Origin: Roseateles noduli
GTDB lineage: Bacteria > Pseudomonadota > Gammaproteobacteria > Burkholderiales > Burkholderiaceae_C
DNA length: 64,000 bases
Assembly: GCA_002205125.1 (NCBI GenBank)
Contig: NIOE01000010.1
Span: 1 to 64,000, forward strand
Direction: 5' to 3'
Position 1 is the stretch's first letter, and each line of letters starts with the position of its first letter. Positions 46,458-55,596 of this stretch are shown piece by piece. Both the position numbers and the translations under genes were made by a program. The notes under the pieces were generated by a model, which was not told where the DNA came from, searched no databases, and saw nothing but the letters and a program-made list of their open reading frames with translations.

Positions 46458-46571
46458 TCACTCGGGACCTTCCTGTTCCATCGCTGCGGCGAGGACCCCG
46501 TCGACCTCGGCGCGCAGATCGTCGAGCGACTGGTTGGAGGCAGAGATCGGCTGTGAGCGCGGATCAGGCAT
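46458..46571 (-). CDS. 37-residue hypothetical ORF
   Basis: This short frame starts MPDPRSQPISAS and has an acidic-helical C-terminus (LDDLRAEVDGVLAAAMEQE). Its ATG overlaps the 3' end of the preceding 107-residue gene by 8 bases. It could be a real coupled small protein or chance; evidence is only position and composition. Confidence 0.35.
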   Translation of the reverse strand: MPDPRSQPISASNQSLDDLRAEVDGVLAAAMEQEGPE

Positions 46572-46887
46572 TTGGCAGGTAATAGAACTGGAAGCCATGC
46601 GCCGCGAGTCGCTGGAACTTGTCGACGTCGTTGTCCCCAAACTCCTGCCGGAGCAGCGCCAGATCCGCTGTCTCTGGGCGCAGGTGGTGTTTGCCAAGTT
46701 CCATGGCGCCGACCCCGAAGGCCTTGGCGAGCAGGTGGCTGGCGCTGCTGGTGCAGGCGACGAGGACATTGGTGACGACGGTGGCTCCGGGCGTCACGTC
46801 GGCGTAGGCTGTCGGACCATATTCCAGCGCCGAAGCAATGTCCTGCGAGAACGGTCCGATGGCGATGAGTTGCGCGTCCAATCCCAT
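46564..46887 (-). CDS. Hypothetical 107-residue protein
   Basis: This 107-residue protein starts MGLDAQLIAIGPFSQDIA and ends in RLAAHGFQFYYLPNA. No signal peptide or membrane helix is seen. The family is not recognised. It lies 8 bases after the YdjM-like gene on the same strand, so they are probably co-transcribed. Confidence 0.68.
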   Translation of the reverse strand: MGLDAQLIAIGPFSQDIASALEYGPTAYADVTPGATVVTNVLVACTSSASHLLAKAFGVGAMELGKHHLRPETADLALLRQEFGDNDVDKFQRLAAHGFQFYYLPNA

Positions 46888-46895
46888 GACATGCC

Positions 46896-47438
46896 TCAGT
46901 GTCGCACCGTGCGGCGCCACGTGGCCAGAGCGAGCGCGATGCAGACGGCCGCGACCATCGCCGGCAGCCACACCCACACCAGCTCGGATTGCAGCACCTC
47001 CCACCCGCGTCCGCTGAGCACGCGTCGCAGGCTGAGCGGCGATACCTCGATCACCTGCGCGGCGAAGAAGACGCGTTCCTCCGAGAACGGCCACCACAGC
47101 GCGACGCCATGACCGCCGTCGGTGAGCATGTCCAGCAGGCCGTGGGAGAGCCCGGACAGGGCGACGAAGGCGAAGGCCCACCATCGCGGTGCCCGAAGCG
47201 CCTTCGCAGACACGAGCGCGGTGAGCCCCATCAGCAGCGCGAACACCAGCGAATGCGACGCGCCCCGATGTCCGAAGGCATCCGCATACGGAATGCCGAT
47301 GCGGAACGCGATGACGTCGAGGTCGGGGATCACCGCGGCGGCCATTCCGGCCATCAGCAGGCGGTTGGAGACCAGCGGCTTGCCGAGCCCAAGGCGCGCG
47401 GCAATGGGAACGACGGCGTGGGTGAGGATGGTGGGCAT
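46896..47438 (-). CDS. YdjM-like membrane-bound metal-dependent hydrolase
   Basis: This 180-residue inner-membrane protein of the YdjM/YbcI (DUF457) family has several membrane helices. The metal-type motifs are THAVVP at the N-terminus, IPDLDVIAFR, and GHRGASHSLVF, with a further GLLDMLTDGGHG. The substrate is unknown; the family is often annotated as regulating LexA targets or as phospholipase-like, but this is not established. Confidence 0.85.
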   Translation of the reverse strand: MPTILTHAVVPIAARLGLGKPLVSNRLLMAGMAAAVIPDLDVIAFRIGIPYADAFGHRGASHSLVFALLMGLTALVSAKALRAPRWWAFAFVALSGLSHGLLDMLTDGGHGVALWWPFSEERVFFAAQVIEVSPLSLRRVLSGRGWEVLQSELVWVWLPAMVAAVCIALALATWRRTVRH

Positions 47439-47459
47439 GTCAGGCTTGCAGGCGGTGGC

Positions 47460-48668
47460 TCATCCGTAGATCGCTTCGAGCTTTCGCCCGACCAGCGTCG
47501 TCTGCGACATCTGCAGGAGGCGGCTGACCTCTTCGGCCAGCGCCTGCTCTTCGGCGGGGAGCAGCGTCACCGTCGGCGCCCGGACCTCGCGCCGGAGCAA
47601 CTGATCCACCCTCATCGCGGTCGGCGGATGACTCGCATCCGTCTGCCAGGACTCCGATCGCGAGGCCGCGCGATGTGCGTCGAGGTCGGCCTCGCTGACC
47701 GTCGCGACAGCGCTTCGCACCGCCGGCTCGATCGCGTCGTGCGGCGTGGTCAGCGCGTGCACGCCGACGGCGGCGTCGACGACATCTTCCAGGTAGGTCT
47801 TCTCCAGGACGCCGCGCACCGCCGCCGAGCCGGCGACCGACGCCGCCAGCAGGTCGGCCAGGTACTCGGCGCGCTGCGATTCCCGCATGACCAGCCAGAG
47901 CATGCCGCGAGCCGCCGCGAACAGCAGTTCGGAGAGGCCGAGCATCGCCAGTTCGAACGGCAATCCGACCAGCGACACGATCGGTCCGGCCGCCATGCCC
48001 CGTCCGAGCTGACCGATGGCGAGCGGTCTCGCCGCCGTCGCCCAGGCCGCCAGCGTGTCGACCGCATGACCGAGGAACTGGCCGCGCAGCGGGTCGCCGT
48101 TCACGCCGTGCGACAGTTCATGGGCGATGAGGGCAACCTGCTCGGGCGGCGTCAGGATCGCCATCAGCGGACTGCCGATCTCGACGTAGCGCTCCCGCCG
48201 CCAGCCGGCGACGCGATAGTTGGCGTTGAAGTCCGCGCTGACGCCGATGCCGTCGAGGGCGCGCGCGCCCAGCGCGGTCGCGATCCGGTCGCTCAACGCG
48301 TGGAGCGCGGGAAAACGGTCGCGCGTGAGAAGACGGTCGGGCGCTTGCGCCATGCGAGGCCGCGCGGCGATGCACAGCAGCACCAGCGCCACGCCGCCCA
48401 GCGGAATGAAGAGGTTGGTCCAGGCACCCGCCAACAGCAGAACGCCCGCCAAGCCGGCGCCGAGTCCGGCGCCATGCACCAGCAAGGCCAGCAGGTAGGC
48501 CAGGGCGAGGCGTCCGGTCAGGCGTGCACGGGTGCGTCGGGTCGCGACCAGATCTTCCCGGGAGACCTCTTCCAGCAGTTCCTTGGACAGGCGCTCGCCC
48601 AACTGACGACGGACGCTTTCCCAACGCCCGATGGCCGTCGAAGTCGACGGTTCGATGGCCGCAGCCAT
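47460..48668 (-). CDS. M48-family membrane metalloprotease
   Basis: This 402-residue protein has two N-terminal membrane helices (about 50-105), the zinc motif LIAHELSHGVNGD and the third-ligand region ESQRAEYLADLLAAS, as in HtpX/Ste24-type proteases. A C-terminal region of about 110 residues follows. It probably cleaves membrane or envelope proteins. It is immediately upstream of the YdjM-like gene on the same strand (21-base gap). Confidence 0.9.
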   Translation of the reverse strand: MAAAIEPSTSTAIGRWESVRRQLGERLSKELLEEVSREDLVATRRTRARLTGRLALAYLLALLVHGAGLGAGLAGVLLLAGAWTNLFIPLGGVALVLLCIAARPRMAQAPDRLLTRDRFPALHALSDRIATALGARALDGIGVSADFNANYRVAGWRRERYVEIGSPLMAILTPPEQVALIAHELSHGVNGDPLRGQFLGHAVDTLAAWATAARPLAIGQLGRGMAAGPIVSLVGLPFELAMLGLSELLFAAARGMLWLVMRESQRAEYLADLLAASVAGSAAVRGVLEKTYLEDVVDAAVGVHALTTPHDAIEPAVRSAVATVSEADLDAHRAASRSESWQTDASHPPTAMRVDQLLRREVRAPTVTLLPAEEQALAEEVSRLLQMSQTTLVGRKLEAIYG

Positions 48669-48752
48669 GCCTCACTCCCTGGATCGTTCTATTGGACGCG
48701 GAGCATACAAGCGGCGTTCATCGCGTTGCAGTGGGGTGCGCCCTTGCCGGGC

Positions 48753-49787
48753 TCACCGCCCGCTCGCCTCGATCCGGATCTCATCCCGGCGGCAGGTGCC
48801 GCCGCCGCTGCCGCTCGGCTGATCGCCCAGCAGCTGCTTCAGCGTGCCGCCGGCCTTGTAGTCGCGCGGCAGCTTCACCTGGATCTCGGTGAGGTACTGC
48901 CCCGAGCACATCAGCTTCACGCTGTCGCGATACGCGTCGCTGCCGGTCTCGGCCTTCAGCTTCTCGTAGAAGGTGTTGCGCGAGATCGCGCCGCCGATGT
49001 TCTGCCGGATGTACTTGCCGACCTCCGCATCGTTGAACTGCTTCACCAGGTCAACCGCGCGGCGGAAGTACGCATCCGGATTCAGCGTCGTCTGGCAGGT
49101 GCCGTGCTTGCGCCACTCGTGTTCTCCGAATCCCTTCTCGTAGAGGAAGTTCGGCATCCACGGGCCGATGTACGAGATCGTTTCCTTCGAGAGGGTCATC
49201 GGCGCGTTGCTGCAATCGCCGTAGCTGATCCCGCATTGCTGCCGGTTGGGCCACAGGCCGTGCAGCGTCAGGTTGGTCACCTTGAGCTTGCCGTCCTCCA
49301 TCGCCTCGCACTCCGGCTTGCCGCGCCTGCCGCCCGCCGTCCATTCGCAGAAGCCGGGCTGCCAGGACATCGCCAGCACGAAACTGTCGTACTGGTCCGG
49401 CGTCTTGCACATGCCTTGACCGGTGTTCGTGCTGTTCGCGCTGTTCGCCGCGGCGTTGTCGACCGCCGGCCCGCGGGCGCGCGTCGGGTTCGAGGTCGCC
49501 GGAGCGCCGCCGCCCGCCGCCGCGCCGCAGTCGTTCGGCACCCAGCGCTCCGGCGGTCGGGCACCGGGCACCTGCACGCGCGTCCAGCCCGCGTCGTGCG
49601 ATTCCAGGATCGTGTAGCCCGTGCCGGGCGACAGCTTCGCGCCGTCCGGGTTGGTGCTCTTCCTGAAGGACTGGAAGGCCTCGCAGGCGCGCGAGGCGGT
49701 GAAGGTGCCGCTGGCGGGATCGGCCCAGGCCGAGGGCAGGGCACTGATCACCAGCGACAGGGCGGCGATTCGGAGAGCGAGGCGCAT
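48753..49787 (-). CDS. Ribonuclease T2-family protein
   Basis: This 344-residue exported enzyme has a signal peptide (ALPSAWADPA). An SH3-like N-terminal segment precedes the RNase T2 core: conserved active-site region 1 LTLHGLWPN and region 2 EWRKHGTCQ, with the flanking cysteines of the family. It would degrade RNA in the periplasm or outside the cell. The 30 residues between signal and core are Ala/Asn-rich. Confidence 0.93.
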   Translation of the reverse strand: MRLALRIAALSLVISALPSAWADPASGTFTASRACEAFQSFRKSTNPDGAKLSPGTGYTILESHDAGWTRVQVPGARPPERWVPNDCGAAAGGGAPATSNPTRARGPAVDNAAANSANSTNTGQGMCKTPDQYDSFVLAMSWQPGFCEWTAGGRRGKPECEAMEDGKLKVTNLTLHGLWPNRQQCGISYGDCSNAPMTLSKETISYIGPWMPNFLYEKGFGEHEWRKHGTCQTTLNPDAYFRRAVDLVKQFNDAEVGKYIRQNIGGAISRNTFYEKLKAETGSDAYRDSVKLMCSGQYLTEIQVKLPRDYKAGGTLKQLLGDQPSGSGGGTCRRDEIRIEASGR

Positions 49788-49894
49788 GGGAGTCAGGCGA
49801 TGCAGTCAGGACAGCCGGCTTTGTACGTCATCTCGGCGCTGCCGGAAATGACCGGAAACGACGGGGTGGGGGCGCCTGGGGAACGCCGGGGATG

Positions 49895-50683
49895 TCAGAA
49901 GCCGACCGAGATCCCGACGCCCAGCACCCAGTCCGCCGTCTGTTTCGTCAGACCGCGGTTGATGGACGCGTCGAGCTGCAACCGGCGGTCGACCAGCCAG
50001 GTCACGCCGGTGCCGGCGGAGATGCTCCGCCCGCCGTTGCGGTTGGACGCGAGCTGGTCGCCCGCAACCTCGACGTAGCCCTTCCACGACTCCGCGATCG
50101 GCCACCCCAGCGACGCGCCGAGGATGCCGCCGACGAAGTGCCTGCCGTCGTCGCGGCTGTCGCGGTACAGGCCGCCGATCACGCCCGCCGACCAGTCGCG
50201 CGGCAGGTCCCATTCCGCCGTCAGCCGCAGCGACGGACGCAAGCCCTGACCCCGGAAGGCCGATGAGCCGCTGTCCATGTCCACGTTGAGCAGCCAGGCC
50301 AGGCCCGGCTTGTTGCGTTCGCCGTCGCCGTCCTGCACCTGCCACTTCACGCCGAGCGCCGTGTCGGCCCAGCCGCTGGCCTTCGCCGTGCCGCCGCCGT
50401 CCGACGCCCGCAGGCGCTGGTAGCCGTCGGTCTCGACGCGGAACTCCCAATCCTCGGCGAAGCCGAAACGCAGCAGCGTCGGCGTCGACCACAGCCGGCT
50501 GCGTACGCCGTCGCTCTTGTCGCGCTGGTAGCCGAGACCCGTCTCCAGCATCGCGCGGCCCTTGCCGACGGTGCTGCTCGATTCGACGATGCCGGGTTGA
50601 TCCGGCTCGATGGCTTCATCCGCCGCACGGGCGGAACCCGCCGCCGTGAGCAGCGCCGCAACGATCACCAGCGTCTTCGTCAT
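49895..50683 (-). CDS. Outer-membrane beta-barrel transporter-like protein
   Basis: This 262-residue precursor has a signal peptide (LLTAAGSARAAD). The mature part alternates aromatic and polar residues in short amphipathic strands (RAMLETGLGYQRDKS; LRFGFAEDWEFRVETDGYQR) and ends GVGISVGF with a C-terminal Phe, a barrel-assembly signal. It resembles the putative MetA-pathway phenol-degradation barrel family; a specific substrate cannot be inferred. Confidence 0.8.
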   Translation of the reverse strand: MTKTLVIVAALLTAAGSARAADEAIEPDQPGIVESSSTVGKGRAMLETGLGYQRDKSDGVRSRLWSTPTLLRFGFAEDWEFRVETDGYQRLRASDGGGTAKASGWADTALGVKWQVQDGDGERNKPGLAWLLNVDMDSGSSAFRGQGLRPSLRLTAEWDLPRDWSAGVIGGLYRDSRDDGRHFVGGILGASLGWPIAESWKGYVEVAGDQLASNRNGGRSISAGTGVTWLVDRRLQLDASINRGLTKQTADWVLGVGISVGF

Positions 50684-50695
50684 GGGAAGTCCTTC

Positions 50696-53167
50696 TTACT
50701 GGCCGCCGCTGCGTTCGCCACCCATCCACCAGGACGGCGGCACGCCCGAGGCGCCCGTCGCGGGCCCGGAAGCCGCGCCCGATGCCGGGTCCGCAGGCGG
50801 CAGCGGCGGCGGCATCGGCCCGATCGTCTTCAGCCCGGCGTCGCCCGCGTACTCGCTGAAGACCCAGTCGGGACCGAACGGACCTTCCTCCTGCAACAGG
50901 CCGCCGTCCTTGGGCGGCTCGATCTCGGAGGGCTTGATGTCCTTCAGCGCCACCTGCATGTAGTCGATCCACGCCGGCAGCGCGATGCCGCCGCCGGACT
51001 CGCCCGCGCCCAGGCTGCGCGGCTGGTCGTAGCCGATCCACACCACCGTCGCCACGCGCCGCTGGAAGCCCGCGAACCACGCGTCCACCGCGTCGTTGGT
51101 CGTGCCGGTCTTGCCGTACAGGTCGTAGCGCTTGAGCGATGCGCTCGCCTTGTAGGCCGTGCCGCGGATCGCCACCTCGCGCAGCAGCGAGCCGGTGATG
51201 AACGCATTGCGCTCGCTGATGGCGCGACGGTCGTCGGTGAGCTTCTCCGGCTCCGCCTGGAACAGCACCTGGTTCTGCGAGTCCACGATCTTCGTCACCA
51301 GCAGCGGCTTGAGCAGGTAGCCGCCGTTGGCGAAGACCGAATACGCGCTCGCCATCTGCAGCGGCGTCACCGAGCCCGAGCCCAGCGCCAGCGTCAGGTT
51401 CTCCGGCTGCTTGTCGACGTCGATGCCGAACTTGCCGGCCCAGGTGCGGCCGCGCGCCGGCGTGAGCTGCTCCAGCACGCGGATCGTGACCATGTTCTTG
51501 GACTTGGCCAGCGCCTGGCGCAACGTCATCGGGCCGTCGAAGTTGCCGTCGGAGTTGCGCGGATTCCAGTCGCCGACCGAGATCGGCGCGTCGTCGACCA
51601 GCGTCGCCGGTCCCGCGCCGAGTTCCAGCGCGCCCGAGTAGATGAAGGGCTTGAAGCTGGAGCCCGGCTGCCGCCACGCCTGCGTCGCGTGGTTGAACTG
51701 GTTGCGGTTGAAGTCGAAACCGCCCACCAGCGCCAGGATCTTGCCGGTGTCGGGCTCGACCGACACCAGCGCGCCTTCGGCCTCCGGCGACTGCGTCACC
51801 ACCCACGCGCCCTTGGGGGCCACCTTGGTCGGCGCGCCGCGCAGCACGCGGATGATGGCGCCGCGCTGGATGCGCAGATCGGCCTTGGCCTTGGGCGACA
51901 GCGCCGACTGCACCGAGCGCAGGCCTTCGCCCGTGATCTCGATGTCGTCACCGTCGGACAGGCTCGCCTGGATCTTGTTGTTCGCGACCTGCGTGACCAC
52001 CGCCGTGCGCAGGTCGTCGTTGTCCGGGTGCTCGTTGAACACCTGCGCGATCGCGGCGTCCTGCTCCTGCGCGTCCATGCCGTCGGGCAGGTCCACGTCG
52101 CCTTCCGGACCGCGCCAGGCCTTGCGGCGCTCGTAGTCCATCAGCGTGCGGCGCAGCGCCTTGTACGCGGCGACCTGGTCGTCCATGCGCAGCGTCGTCG
52201 TCACCCGCAGGCCGCGGTTGTAGGCGTCCTCGCCGTACTGGGCGTGCACCACCTGGCGCACCATCTCGGTCGCGTACTGGCCGTAGGGCAGGCGCTGCTC
52301 CTGCGCGCTGCGCAGCTTCACGGGCTCCTCGCGGGCCTGCTTGGCCTGCTCCGGCGTGATCATGCCGACGTCCACCATGCGCATCAGCACCGTCGCCTGG
52401 CGACGCTGCGCCAGCTTCAGGTTGGTGATCGGATTGGCGCGGTACGGGCTCTGCGGCAGGCCGGCCAGCATGGCCGTCTCCGCCGTCGTCAGGTCCTTCA
52501 GCGACTTGCCGAAGTAGGCCTGCGCCGCCGCCTCGAAGCCGTAGGCCCGCTGACCCAGGTAGATCTGGTTCATGTAGACCTCCAGGATCTTGTCCTTGGA
52601 GAGCTGGCTCTCGATCTTGAAGGCCAGCAGGATCTCCACGATCTTGCGGGTGTAGAGCTTCTTCTTCGTGAGGTAGAGGTCGCGCGCGAGCTGCTGCGTG
52701 ATCGTCGACGCGCCCTGGCTGCGGGAGGACGAGAACAGGTTGACCCAGAACGCCCGCATCATCCCGGGCACGTAGACGCCCTGGTGGTCGTAGAAGTTGG
52801 TGTCCTCGACCGCCAGCAGCGCCTGCTGCATCTGCTTGGGGATCTTCTCCAGCGGCAGGTAGCTGCGGCGTTCGGTGCCGTATTCGGCGAGCAGCTGGCC
52901 GTCCTCCGAGTAGACGCGCAGCGGCTGCTTGGGGTTGTAGTCGGTCAGGCGGTCCAGGTCGGGCAGACCCGGCCAGATGATCGCCGCCACGCCGCCGAGC
53001 AGCAGGACCACCGCCAGCAGGCCCGCGCCCGACCACACGGCGATGCGCTTCCAGGTGGGCAGCTGGCGCAGCGCGTCCCGCAGCGGGGCGGTGCGGCGCC
53101 AGAGCGCCAGGAAGAAGCCGGCCAGGGCTTGGGCGATGTTGCGGGCGATGTGGGCAATCTGCTGCAT
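50696..53167 (-). CDS. mrcA: Penicillin-binding protein 1A
   Basis: This 823-residue bifunctional peptidoglycan synthase has one N-terminal membrane helix, a glycosyltransferase domain (EDTNFYDHQGV, QGASTITQQLARDL), an OB-like insertion, and a transpeptidase domain with SxxK in PGSSFKPF, SxN in AKSKNMV and KTG in GKTGTTNDAVD. The length is typical. It forms the last part of a minus-strand group with the outer-membrane barrel gene 12 bases downstream. Confidence 0.95.
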   Translation of the reverse strand: MQQIAHIARNIAQALAGFFLALWRRTAPLRDALRQLPTWKRIAVWSGAGLLAVVLLLGGVAAIIWPGLPDLDRLTDYNPKQPLRVYSEDGQLLAEYGTERRSYLPLEKIPKQMQQALLAVEDTNFYDHQGVYVPGMMRAFWVNLFSSSRSQGASTITQQLARDLYLTKKKLYTRKIVEILLAFKIESQLSKDKILEVYMNQIYLGQRAYGFEAAAQAYFGKSLKDLTTAETAMLAGLPQSPYRANPITNLKLAQRRQATVLMRMVDVGMITPEQAKQAREEPVKLRSAQEQRLPYGQYATEMVRQVVHAQYGEDAYNRGLRVTTTLRMDDQVAAYKALRRTLMDYERRKAWRGPEGDVDLPDGMDAQEQDAAIAQVFNEHPDNDDLRTAVVTQVANNKIQASLSDGDDIEITGEGLRSVQSALSPKAKADLRIQRGAIIRVLRGAPTKVAPKGAWVVTQSPEAEGALVSVEPDTGKILALVGGFDFNRNQFNHATQAWRQPGSSFKPFIYSGALELGAGPATLVDDAPISVGDWNPRNSDGNFDGPMTLRQALAKSKNMVTIRVLEQLTPARGRTWAGKFGIDVDKQPENLTLALGSGSVTPLQMASAYSVFANGGYLLKPLLVTKIVDSQNQVLFQAEPEKLTDDRRAISERNAFITGSLLREVAIRGTAYKASASLKRYDLYGKTGTTNDAVDAWFAGFQRRVATVVWIGYDQPRSLGAGESGGGIALPAWIDYMQVALKDIKPSEIEPPKDGGLLQEEGPFGPDWVFSEYAGDAGLKTIGPMPPPLPPADPASGAASGPATGASGVPPSWWMGGERSGGQ

Positions 53168-53311
53168 GCGGGGCGCACGAGTTCAGGTCGGCGGATTATC
53201 GTCAGACATCCGGGGCTGTCCCGGCCTCCGTGCGGACGGCAACAATCCGTACACATAAGACACACGGCCGACCCACAGTGGAGAAATGGGTGGGATCCGG
53301 CCGGCAGGGCA

Positions 53312-54187
53312 TCAACCGTGCCCGAGGTTCAAGGTCAGGAAGACCAGCGCGTTGAGCGCGAAGTGCAGCAGGATGGCCACCTCGATGCGGCCGGACAGCG
53401 TGTAGGCCAGGCCGTAGCCCAGGCCGGCCAGCATGGCCAGCGCCACGTAGGCGGTGCCGCCGGCGGCATGGGCCAGGCCGAAGAGCACCGCGGCGAGCAG
53501 CACCGGCAGCCAGCCGTTCACGGTGCGCAGGTCGGTGCCCAGGCGGCGCGCCAGCAGGCCCTGGATGACGCCGCGGAAGGCGGCTTCCTCGGCCACGCAG
53601 GTCAGGAACAGGTTGGCCGCCAGGAACAGACCGGCATTGTCCGGCCAGCGCAGCGTCGGTTGCCCGAGACCGCCGATCGCGGCCATGAGCCAGGGCAGGG
53701 CGAGCGTGGCGACGAGCACCGCCCAGAGCGCCCAAGCCGGCAGGCCGGACGCGCCGGGCGACGCCGCCGGCGACACTCCTTCGGACCGCCGCCGCTGCTG
53801 CGACGCCAGCACCGCCAGCATCAGCATGCCGGCGACGCCCTTGTCGAAGTTCAGGTACTTGAGCGTCGGCGGCCGCGCGTCGGACGTTGTGGCCAGGTAG
53901 GTCGGGTTCAGGAATCCCGGCAGCAGGTGCAGCGCCAGCGCGAAGCCGATCACCAGCATGAGCAGCATCAGGACCGCCTCGCGCCGCGGGCGGTGGCGCG
54001 CCTCGATCGCCATCCAGGCCAGGGCGGCCAGCGCGGCGACCGGCACCATCGCCACGATGGTGAGCTGTCCCTGCACCAGCCCGGCGGTGACCGCCATGAT
54101 CAGCAGGGACAACCAGGGCCAGGGGGCGCGCACCGGCAGCAGCGTGGCGGCGATCGACAGGCACAGGAGCAGGTGGCTGAGCGGCAT
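53312..54187 (-). CDS. CPBP-family intramembrane protease
   Basis: This 291-residue multi-helix membrane protein carries the CPBP (Abi/CAAX-like) motifs EEAAFRG, FGLAHAAGG and LLHFALNAL, which hold the metal/glutamate site. The family cleaves or processes membrane proteins; the substrate is unknown. The start at 54187 is preferred; a GTG at 54259 would add a 24-residue non-hydrophobic head. It is divergent from the serine hydrolase gene. Confidence 0.88.
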   Translation of the reverse strand: MPLSHLLLCLSIAATLLPVRAPWPWLSLLIMAVTAGLVQGQLTIVAMVPVAALAALAWMAIEARHRPRREAVLMLLMLVIGFALALHLLPGFLNPTYLATTSDARPPTLKYLNFDKGVAGMLMLAVLASQQRRRSEGVSPAASPGASGLPAWALWAVLVATLALPWLMAAIGGLGQPTLRWPDNAGLFLAANLFLTCVAEEAAFRGVIQGLLARRLGTDLRTVNGWLPVLLAAVLFGLAHAAGGTAYVALAMLAGLGYGLAYTLSGRIEVAILLHFALNALVFLTLNLGHG

Positions 54188-54303
54188 CGTGAGCAGGCGG
54201 GACGGCGGATATCCGGAGACTCCGGGAAGCGCAGGAGTATCTATCAAGGGCGGAACCACTCAGGGGGCGTCTTCCTGCTCCTTCACACTTGAGGAATCCG
54301 ACC

Positions 54304-55548
54304 ATGCGCCCCGCCGACTCCCCCTTTCCGACCCTGGACCTGATGCAGCAGGCCGTCCTGCGCAGCATCGACGACGGGCTCTCCGGCGCCGTGCTGCACC
54401 TCGGCGACCGCGATCGCGTGGTGGCCGAACATGCCTACGGACATCAGCGGCAGTGGGACCGCACCGAGCGGATGCTCGTGCCGGAGCTGATGCGACCGGA
54501 CACCATGTTCGATCTGGCGTCCCTGACGAAGATGTTCTCGACGGTGCTGGCGCTGCATCGGCTCGTCGACGTGCGGACCTTGTCGATCGACGATCCCGTC
54601 GCCCGGTACCTTCCCGGCTTCGACACGCCGGACAAACGTTCCATCCGCCTGCGCGATCTGCTCGGGCACAACTCCGGCCTGCCGTCGGGATTTCACTTCT
54701 ATGACCCCGCGCGGGCCGGCGCGCTGTTCTCGCAGGACCGGGCGCTCACCTTGCGACTGCTGCCGCAGGTGCCGCTGATCGCGCCGCCGCGCACCGCCAC
54801 GCTGTACAGCGATCTGAACTTCGTGGCGCTCGGCGCGGTCATCGAACAGGTGACGGGAGAGCGGCAGGACGACTTCGTCGCCTCCCGCCTCTACGCGCCG
54901 ATGGGCCTGCGCCGCACCGGCTACCGGCCGCTGGCGCGGGGTTTTGCGAAGGGGGACTGCGTCGCGACGGAGCGTTGCGGCAATACGCGGGACGGCCGGG
55001 TGAGCTTCCCCCATATCCGCACCAGCACGCTCCAGGGGGAGGTGCACGACGAGGTCGCCTACTACTCGATGGGACAGGTGTCCGGTCATGCGGGCCTGTA
55101 CTCGACAGCGTCGGAGCTCGGCCGGATCTGCCGCCTGCTGCTCAATGGCGGACGTTCCGGGGACTTCACCCTCTGCGCGCCGGAGACCGTGGCGCTGTTC
55201 CGCGAGACCTTCAACCTGGACGGCAGCTATGCACTGGGGTGGCAACTGCCGTCGATGGCGACCACCCAGTTGTACGGCCTCATCCTGCCGCAGCTCGAGC
55301 GCCCGGGGCAGGTCGTGGCCCACACCGGCTGGACAGGCCAGTGTGCGGTGCTGGACTTCCAGCGCGGGCGCTACCTCCTGCTGCTGACCAACAGGAAGCA
55401 CAGCCCCGTGATCGCCTTGCCGCAAGGCCAGCTGAACACCTTCGAAGCCGATCTGACCGTGGCGGCCAAGTACGGCAATGTGGTGGACCTGTATTACCGC
55501 GGACTGCTGCTCGAGCAGGAGGCCGGCCCCGGCACGCCCGCGCGCTGA
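54304..55548 (+). CDS. YfeW-like serine hydrolase (beta-lactamase/PBP fold)
   Basis: This 414-residue protein has the class C beta-lactamase-type SxxK motif ASLTKMFS, the YxN-equivalent YSDLNFVALG and HTG in AHTGWTGQ. It also has DEVAYYSMGQVSGHAGLYS, which resembles E. coli YfeW (PBP4B). No signal peptide is seen in this frame, in contrast to E. coli YfeW. The substrate may be a peptidoglycan peptide or another ester; unproven. Confidence 0.85.
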   Translation: MRPADSPFPTLDLMQQAVLRSIDDGLSGAVLHLGDRDRVVAEHAYGHQRQWDRTERMLVPELMRPDTMFDLASLTKMFSTVLALHRLVDVRTLSIDDPVARYLPGFDTPDKRSIRLRDLLGHNSGLPSGFHFYDPARAGALFSQDRALTLRLLPQVPLIAPPRTATLYSDLNFVALGAVIEQVTGERQDDFVASRLYAPMGLRRTGYRPLARGFAKGDCVATERCGNTRDGRVSFPHIRTSTLQGEVHDEVAYYSMGQVSGHAGLYSTASELGRICRLLLNGGRSGDFTLCAPETVALFRETFNLDGSYALGWQLPSMATTQLYGLILPQLERPGQVVAHTGWTGQCAVLDFQRGRYLLLLTNRKHSPVIALPQGQLNTFEADLTVAAKYGNVVDLYYRGLLLEQEAGPGTPAR

Positions 55549-55596
55549 ACGGCGCTCGCCGTGCGGCCCCGGCCCGCTGAGGTATCGTGCCGCCCC

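Noticed and set aside
46899-50078. A 1059-codon open frame on the plus strand
   Set aside because: It is antisense to YdjM-like, M48 and RNase T2 genes with clear motifs; its product is Arg/Gly/His-rich low complexity, as expected from GC-rich antisense reading.
50597-54292. A 1231-codon open frame on the plus strand
   Set aside because: It is antisense to PBP1A and the CPBP protease; no domain is visible and the composition is that of a GC-rich shadow.
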